Notes under the pieces: model-generated | The model's database searches: none | Told to the model about the DNA's origin: nothing | Seen by the model: the letters and a program-made list of their open reading frames with translations, nothing else | NCBI RefSeq assembly: GCF_003473485.1 | Contig: NC_053046.1 | Span: forward strand, 6,954,001 to 7,018,000 | From: Medicago truncatula | Lineage: Eukaryota; Streptophyta; Magnoliopsida; Fabales; Fabaceae | DNA: 64,000 nt | Reading direction: 5' to 3' | In this document: piece after piece, positions 58,270 through 64,000 of the stretch | How the letters are laid out: each line of letters opens with the position of its first letter | How positions within the stretch are numbered: the first letter of the stretch is position 1 | Program-made: the position numbers and the translations under genes

Positions 58270-58695
58270 ATGGGCGTGTGTGCATCATGTCACAATGTGA
58301 AAACAACAAAGAAATCAACAACATCATCATCAACAAGAGATGCTAGTGAAAATGGTAGGGTTGATTTTGCTGCAACATGTTCATCAGAATCTTTTAGAAG
58401 ACCGTCGTCGATCATGGTCATGAACATTTCCAATGGTGCTATCAAGGAATACAAGAAACCAGTTCTTGCAAGTCTTGTTGTTTCGGAGAATAGTGATAAC
58501 AATGATTGTTATATCTCAAATGCAGAATCAATGTGCATAGGGGAGTGTATGCCACGGGTTCCCGATGAGGACGAGCTTTTACCGGGTCGAATCTACTTCA
58601 TTGTTCCTCTCTCGCATTCTAATTATCCATTGTCTCTTCAACTTCTATGTGATCTCGTTGTTAAAGTTAATTCTGCACTTTCCAATGTAAGTTAA
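58270..58695 (+). CDS. DUF4228/PADRE-domain protein (141 aa, 3' end uncertain)
   Basis: MGVCASCHN at the start is a myristoylation/palmitoylation signal like that of the gene at 45.9 kb. After a Ser/Thr-rich insert come MVMNISNGAIKEYKKPV (equivalent to the LILQDGRLQEF strand), YISNAESMCIGECMPRV, and ELLPGRIYFIVPLSHSNYPL with SLQLLCDLVVKVNSALS, the family core. The final codons overlap AAT|GTAAGT, a near-perfect 5' splice site at 58687, so the real protein may continue into a downstream exon that I could not find. Either a 141-residue protein ending NVS or a truncated gene is possible. Confidence 0.8.
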   Translation: MGVCASCHNVKTTKKSTTSSSTRDASENGRVDFAATCSSESFRRPSSIMVMNISNGAIKEYKKPVLASLVVSENSDNNDCYISNAESMCIGECMPRVPDEDELLPGRIYFIVPLSHSNYPLSLQLLCDLVVKVNSALSNVS

Positions 58696-59060
58696 TAGTG
58701 TTAAAAGCTACATTTTGTATGTTAATATTAACATTTTCGTTTTTGGTCTTCTTTTAATTTTAATTTCTTGTATGATTTAACTAATTTAGTTCACCTAGTG
58801 GGATCTTTGAATTTATTTATTAAATTTTTATGATCTGGAGAAGAAAGAACCAAATTGGTTCCCTGCTTCACGTTTCTGCTGTAAATTGATTGGTGTTAAT
58901 TCTGCCCTGGGTTCTTAATGTTCATATCATCATACCAATAACGTAAACCAAATAATTTATTATCTAACACCTAAATCTTTGTCCTCCTTGTGTTTGATTG
59001 GTTGCATTTCGCTTCATTTTACATAAAGAAGTTATAATTATTCAACTCATGATATTGAAA

Positions 59061-59155
59061 TAGCATTTGGGTACCATTGGCCAATCACAATGCTTGTGTT
59101 TCTCTTTTTTTTCACAAGCGTGACATTGTGATTGACCAATATTACCCAAATGCTA
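59061..59155. mobile_element. Small palindromic MITE
   Basis: ATAGCATTTGGGTA at the left and TACCCAAATGCTAT at the right are perfect inverses. The arms continue through TTGGCCAATCACAATG / CATTGTGATTGACCAAT to a T-rich loop. GATATTG occurs on both flanks. The right arm recurs, degraded, at 63261-63335. Confidence 0.65.
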
Positions 59156-59954
59156 TCCAAGATATTGATACCTCTTGTGCATTTCGCTCCTTCCAAAGTG
59201 AAACGAAAGTAGTTCTCCATTTGCAAAGAATTCGGATGTATTTATAGTGTGACTGCAATGAATGAGCCGCACTTGATTGAAGGTCTAGATTTCAATATAA
59301 TTTTTTCAATTTTTTAAAATATCGATTTAAGGTTGAATTGTGATTAATTGTGTGTGCACTCATGGAGTCGCGGCTGCACATATTTCACACACCTACTTGC
59401 AAATCTCCAACAATGAATATTCTATATAGGTTTTGTTAATGTAAGAATGCTAATGCTAATGAGTTTTTTTAAGATATTCTTATAGTGATACATATTTTTT
59501 TGCGACATTGATATGTGGTCTAGGGAATAAAATAATATAGTAAGACACATAGTTTAGTTGATGATTATTCGGTCATTATAAACTTTTACTTCTGAAGAAT
59601 AAAATAAATTTTTGAAAGCAATTTTTCATTATAGTAAGTACTAAAAAAAAAGAACAAAATGGTCATGTAAACACGGTTCATTTGATAACTACAAAAATAA
59701 TATTATATAAGGGTTAAGTATTAGGTCACGAATTCCCCACTCTTCCATATTTAAAATGTATGAACGTCAACTATTAAATTACTTGACGGAAAAAAATTGC
59801 AAAACATATGTAATTAAATGTTACACAATTTTTTAGTCCTCGCATTTTTCTGGATCAACGCATTATATTTTTTGCACATAAATCCAACCTTTTCATTGGA
59901 CTCATATCCCACTTTTGGTCTAGACTAGAGAGTTAGAACTTAGAGACATGGACC

Positions 59955-60063
59955 GTAACAATGGACAGGAAACAACCAAAAGATGCTATGCATCCCTTTG
60001 GAACCACGTCCTATAGGCCACACGAGTCACACAAGAATTCGACAACCAAGTCTTATAAGTCAT
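59955..60063. repeat. Direct repeat A (partner at 63853-63935)
   Basis: AAACAACCAAAAGATG, CTTTGGAACCACGTCCTATA and CCAAGTCTTAT occur in the same order in both copies; the second lacks about 24 bp near its right end. Confidence 0.75.
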
Positions 60064-60332
60064 ACCACCAAGGGCGGATTCAGAAATAAATTGACGTAAG
60101 AACATAATCAGAAATGCATAGTCAGCTCGCCACGTCAGCAATTCTGCACAATCATATGGGTCAAGGGCTAAAATCAAATAATCTTATTTTACAGGGTTGA
60201 AATCTAATTTATTTTTTTTACAGGGGTAAATCAGAACTCGCCCAAATTACAGGGGTAAAGACATATTAACCCTTTAGTGAAATAGTGAAATTTCACAATC
60301 AAGTACAGCTTGGTAAATCATTTTTACTAAGC

Positions 60333-60342
60333 TATATAAATA
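60333..60342 (+). promoter_or_regulatory. TATA box of the STS14-like pseudogene
   Basis: TATATAAATA lies 69 bp before the ATG, so promoter structure survived. Confidence 0.5.
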
Positions 60343-60401
60343 TGGTCCCATCCGTGACTTCAACTTTGTCACATCCTTAAAATTATTGTTACTTTTTCAA
60401 C

Positions 60402-60924
60402 ATGAAAATGTTACATTATTTTCCTCTCTTTTCCCTAGCAACTCTATCCCTGCTCGTTGTCTCAGCCAGCACCACCATCTCTTCCACCAGCAGCCAAAGA
60501 GTTCTTAGAATCTCACAACAAAGCATGAGCTGAAGTAGGTGTTGAGCCACTTCAATGGAGTGAGAATCTAGCAAAAGACACAAGCTTACTAGTCCGTTAC
60601 CAAAGGAACAAAATGGCTTGTGGTCTCGCCAACCTAACAGCTAGTAAATACGGCGGTAACCAGCTTTGGGTGAGTATTGGGGAGGCCATAATGCCGAGCT
60701 CAGTAGTGAAGTTGTGGGTGAGGAAGAAAGAGCTTTACATTCATGTGAATGATACTTGTGTGAATCATGAGTTCTGTCATGCTTATAGGCAGGTTGTGTG
60801 GAAGAAATCAGTACAACTTGGGTGTTCACAGGCTACTTGTACTGATAAGAAGGAAGCTGGTTTGACTATTTGTTTCTATGATCCACCTGCACCTCGTAGA
60901 GTCATTGGAGAGAGTCCATTTTGA
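60402..60924 (+). pseudogene. STS14-like CAP/PR-1 protein, broken
   Basis: The ATG at 60402 opens a signal peptide (MKMLHYFPLFSLATLSLLVV, then SAS). The mature part is in another frame: AAKEFLESHNKA, a TGA at 60526-60528, then AEVGVEPLQWSENLAKDTSL, MACGLANLTASKYGGNQLW, and QVVWKKSVQLGCSQATC, ending PPAPRRVIGESPF. At least one frameshift (about 60460-60490) and one nonsense codon separate the secretion signal from the CAP domain. The CAP signature normally read as GxYTQ(V/I)VW is CHAYRQVVW here, also changed. STS14-like proteins are secreted PR-1 relatives best known from pistils. The 3' two thirds remain open from an internal ATG (60613), but that product would lack the signal peptide and first helix. 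Confidence 0.85.
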
Positions 60925-62390
60925 TTGGTGTTTATGTATGATGATATGAATAATATGATGTATTTCAAGTAATGTTATGTTAGTTAGGTTCTTGAATTAG
61001 ATTATGTAAGTGTAATGTAAACTATGCTAGAGAGATCAATATGTGCCTATGTTTGGATTCTAGTGTGAAATGTTTGATGAATCTTAAATAAAATTGCTTT
61101 GGTCTCAAATTTATATTATTGGTGATTTGTAGTGTTTGAGTCTGAACATGATTTTTAGATTAAAATTTATTGTTGAACTCACTTCGACCTAAATATGTAT
61201 TCAAACATAATGAGTCATTTTAGTTCAACTCACTTTCAAGTAAAAAAAAAAAAAAAAATTTACTCAAAATCAATTTTGATCACCGCATAATCAAATATGC
61301 ACATTGTCATTTCATCAATGTCAAGCAAGGCACTAAGAATATGAAATGGTTCATGTAAGCATGATTATCGATGTGCATTGCACAAGATTTCTCTGATATT
61401 TTGAAAGAAGATTTCTCTATTTAATTAATTTAAACTTTATATCTTAATATGATTGTTATTGAGTTGAATCTTTCGGACGACTTTTTGCAAATAAAATAAG
61501 TGTACAGATCCGATATTGTATTATCTTTTTAATATTATGCAGAAGTTTAGAGGAATAGTCTAGAGTTAGGAATAGTTTAGATTTTTTGACATGTAAACTA
61601 CGAAACTCGTTAGCGCACTTCTAAATAGTTCTGGTAACATGTTTTGACAGCTCAAACGAAAGGTGTATGAGAGGGTGAGGTACTGAGAATAATTTCTCCC
61701 AGAAAATACACAATAGGCTCAATAGAAGATATGGAATTCCAAACTAACAATGTAACATAAATAAATCATATATTTAGAAGAGAAACTCACCCATGTGCGA
61801 CCTATACATAATTTACAATAGAGGTGTTCACAACTAAACTGATTCAAACTAAACATGCAAATCAATTCAAAAACCTGAAAATTCTACAAAATTAAAATTT
61901 ATTAAAAGTATTTAAACGTGCTTTTGCAACAACCGCTCGAATCCGATTTTAGATTTCATTTTCAAACCGAACCAGCAACATATACAACACCCTTATCTTT
62001 TTGTATATTAGTATAGTATATTGCATTTATTATTTGTTGGTTTTTACCTTTTTAATAATATTATTAGTTAAATTAAATATATTTTTTTATAATATCAAAT
62101 GTGTCAAATATAATCAATTATTTTCATTCCTTTTAGTTTTTAGTATATTATTTGTTACGTTTTGCATCAAATTTATGATTTCACCCTATCATTATAATAT
62201 TCATTTGAATAGATTTTTTTCACATAATTTTAATTTGGATATTAAAAAATCGTTCCTAACTAAATTGCGTAAAATTGGATCAAATTAGTTTTTATATTTT
62301 TATTTTATTTTTAAGTCACGAAAATCAACCCAAAATGGAAGTATTTAAATTTTTGGATCGGATGATTGTTTGCATTGGATCCAGACTGCG
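60925..62390. other. Intergenic DNA with one MITE copy
   Basis: 61110-61305 is a copy of the AAAATCAATT family. The rest is AT-rich without a supported gene. Confidence 0.4.
61110..61305. repeat. MITE-like repeat, AAAATCAATT family, copy 4
   Basis: It contains CAACTCACTTTCAAGTAAA, an A-run, then TACTCAAAATCAATTTTGAT and ACCGCATAATCAAA, as in the copies at 3.5, 5.2 and 42.0 kb. Confidence 0.5.
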
Positions 62391-62627
62391 CCGTTAAAAC
62401 CCTAATTCACACACGAGGTGGTTAAATTGAAAAATATATAAATCCTAGAAGGCACACCTTATTATTTGTTTGTTAAGAGCAGCAACAATTTGGGGAGATT
62501 TCATCAAACCAACAAGTGGCCTTCGTTTTGGTGGTGGCGCTTCTCTGGTGTATGCGTTCGTTGTGTTTCTCAATTCTAAGATGCGTAATTCATCACTCAC
62601 AAATCACAACTCAACAACGACGACGAT

Positions 62628-63219
62628 CAGGGGCGTATCCTTTCATTGTGAAGGGGTAGCCTTGGCTACCTCAAAAAAAAAATATTATTCTTGAATTTGT
62701 TGGTATGTATTTATATACAACATAGAGCTATCCTAAACAAGTTTTGTTGCCGAAAACTAACATAAATAAGAAAGTAAAAAATTATCAAGACAACAGTCAT
62801 AATTAAACATAACCTATTTGTGTACATTGGAAAAGGCATTATTAATCTATTTTGTAAACAATCGTTTATGGATAAAATTGGTTTCTTGAAACAGATTTTG
62901 TCCAACTTTGTTAAATAGATATTGTCAATTTTTATCATTTATTGCTGCAATTAGTTTATTTTCATGTAATGGTTAATTTTCATGTATTGGTTAATTTTTT
63001 GTTATAGAAATTTAATCCAAGACTAAAAACACTTTTTTTTTTTTGTAAATTTTTAAAATTCAAGATAAAAATTGAATAATTTTTTCTAGTAAGGACCAAA
63101 CCTAAAAAATTATAATTTATAGGACTAAAGATATATTTTATCCTTAAATTTAATAGGTTGGTTTTAATTATTTTTTTAAAGTTGGCCCTTGCCTAAATTA
63201 TTATCTAGCTTCACCACTG
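62628..63219. mobile_element. hAT-like non-autonomous element (592 bp)
   Basis: The left end CAGGGGCGTATCC and the right end GCTTCACCACTG resemble hAT termini (CAGNGGCG...CRCCNCTG). The body is AT-rich and non-coding. The flanking 8-mers do not match, so the target duplication is decayed or the ends are a few bases off. Confidence 0.5.
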
Positions 63220-63260
63220 GCCGCATGCGATCCTTCTCTCAAGCATAGACTAATTTTTTT

Positions 63261-63335
63261 TCTCTTTTTTCACAAGCATTGTGATATTGTGATTGACCAA
63301 TATCACCAATGTCATCCAAGTGCTATCCCACAAAT
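63261..63335. repeat. Partial copy of the 59-kb palindromic MITE
   Basis: CACAAGC, ATTGTGATTGACCAATAT and CATCCAAGTGCTATC match the right arm of the element at 59061-59155. Confidence 0.6.
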
Positions 63336-63444
63336 TGTTGGTCAGTTCAAGCTATTTTCTTCTTTTGTAATTTGGTTATTCTGTTTCATCTTTATTTCTC
63401 TACCTACTCTATGTTAATTTCCATTTAGGTAATTGTTCGTAATT

Positions 63445-63546
63445 ATGGAGCTGGAGCTGCATGCATCAAAGGTCTTGGAAGCTTGCGACTATGAGCCGTG
63501 TCTAATTTGCAAACAATGGAAAAACAAGGATGAAGTTGCTTTATGA
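63445..63546 (+). CDS. Unrecognised 33-codon frame
   Basis: ATG to TGA encodes MELELHASKVLEACDYEPC then LICKQWKNKDEVAL. Composition is protein-like (charged, a C..C pair), unlike the surrounding AT-rich noise. It could be a relic exon or chance; no family is recognised. Confidence 0.2.
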   Translation: MELELHASKVLEACDYEPCLICKQWKNKDEVAL

Positions 63547-63852
63547 TTTTATTCTAAAAATGGATAACATGCAGCTTTTGAATTTATTTTTCAGAACCCA
63601 TGTGCTTGCATTTATATCAAGAATCAAAATGGAGTAATAGTGCTTCAACCTCTTTAATTGGATCGATCCCACACTTCTTTAAGAAGTTGCCATATAAAAG
63701 CAAGATATACTACTAACTAGGGTCTTATTTATAAGAAAGAATTGAGCTAACAAAATTTAATGTATTTGGTTTAATATTATGTCTAAATATATAATTTTTT
63801 TAAAGTATAAATATATAAACTTTTTCTTATATAAATATTATTAATTAACCGA

Positions 63853-63935
63853 AACAATGGACCGCAAACAACCAAAAGATGATATGCATGTCTTTGGAAC
63901 CACGTCCTATAGGGCACACCAAGTCTTATGAGTCC
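63853..63935. repeat. Direct repeat A, second copy
   Basis: Same phrases as 59955-60063 in the same orientation, 3.9 kb away. Confidence 0.75.
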
Positions 63936-64000
63936 GTTTGACGCACATGATAAGATAGACATATGATAGGATAAAGAAATGGATAAGGATAGAATATGAT

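Larger units (their letters stand above)
58696..60330. other. Intergenic DNA with inverted and duplicated repeats
   Basis: 59061-59155 is a MITE-like palindrome. 59955-60063 is duplicated at 63853-63935. No gene between. Confidence 0.5.

Overview
The window reads as nuclear DNA of a dicot, almost certainly a legume of the Medicago/pea/clover group. The chloroplast PsbO precursor is very close to the pea protein as I remember it, the repeats match families common in that group, and the sequence is AT-rich with intron-bearing genes on an undirected background. No prokaryotic, organellar or viral genome features are visible. All host genes I can support lie on the + strand.

Layout. 1-1.5 kb: 3' half of a NASP/Sim3-type histone chaperone gene. 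2.1-2.6 kb: a two-exon gene for a 73-residue cysteine-rich protein. 5.48-6.13 kb: a non-coding transcription unit with three tandem C/D-box snoRNAs behind a site II + telo-box + TATA promoter. 9.3-9.8 kb: a complete hAT-type MITE with 8-bp target duplication. 10.2-10.8 kb: a relic of a Ty1/copia element. 13.1-13.5 kb: a broken B3-domain gene. 15.4-17.3 kb: psbO, encoding the 33-kDa protein of photosystem II. 18.5-20.7 kb: a CASP-like membrane protein with a 1.66-kb first intron. 22.9-24.9 kb: an intronless PPR-E protein. 29.36-41.12 kb: one young Sirevirus-type (SIRE) copia retrotransposon with near-identical 1.27-kb LTRs, a TAATC target duplication and an extra coding region downstream of pol. 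45.9-46.4 kb and 58.3-58.7 kb: two DUF4228/PADRE genes. 52.5-57.8 kb: a transposon nest (LTR scrap, decayed L1 LINE, Stowaway, MULE-type MITE, a second LINE inside another MITE, a small CACTA element). 60.4-60.9 kb: a broken STS14-like (PR-1/CAP) gene. 62.6-63.2 kb: a hAT-like non-autonomous element.

There is no operon logic. The functional content is a set of independent plant genes (chromatin assembly, photosystem II, membrane scaffold, organelle RNA processing, stress-linked PADRE proteins) in repeat-rich intergenic DNA. The most interesting unlisted signal is the snoRNA cluster: each of its three RNAs has C and D boxes, terminal pairing and a 10-11-nt guide matching a 25S rRNA segment that I recall as conserved. 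The rRNA matches are from memory and need an alignment.
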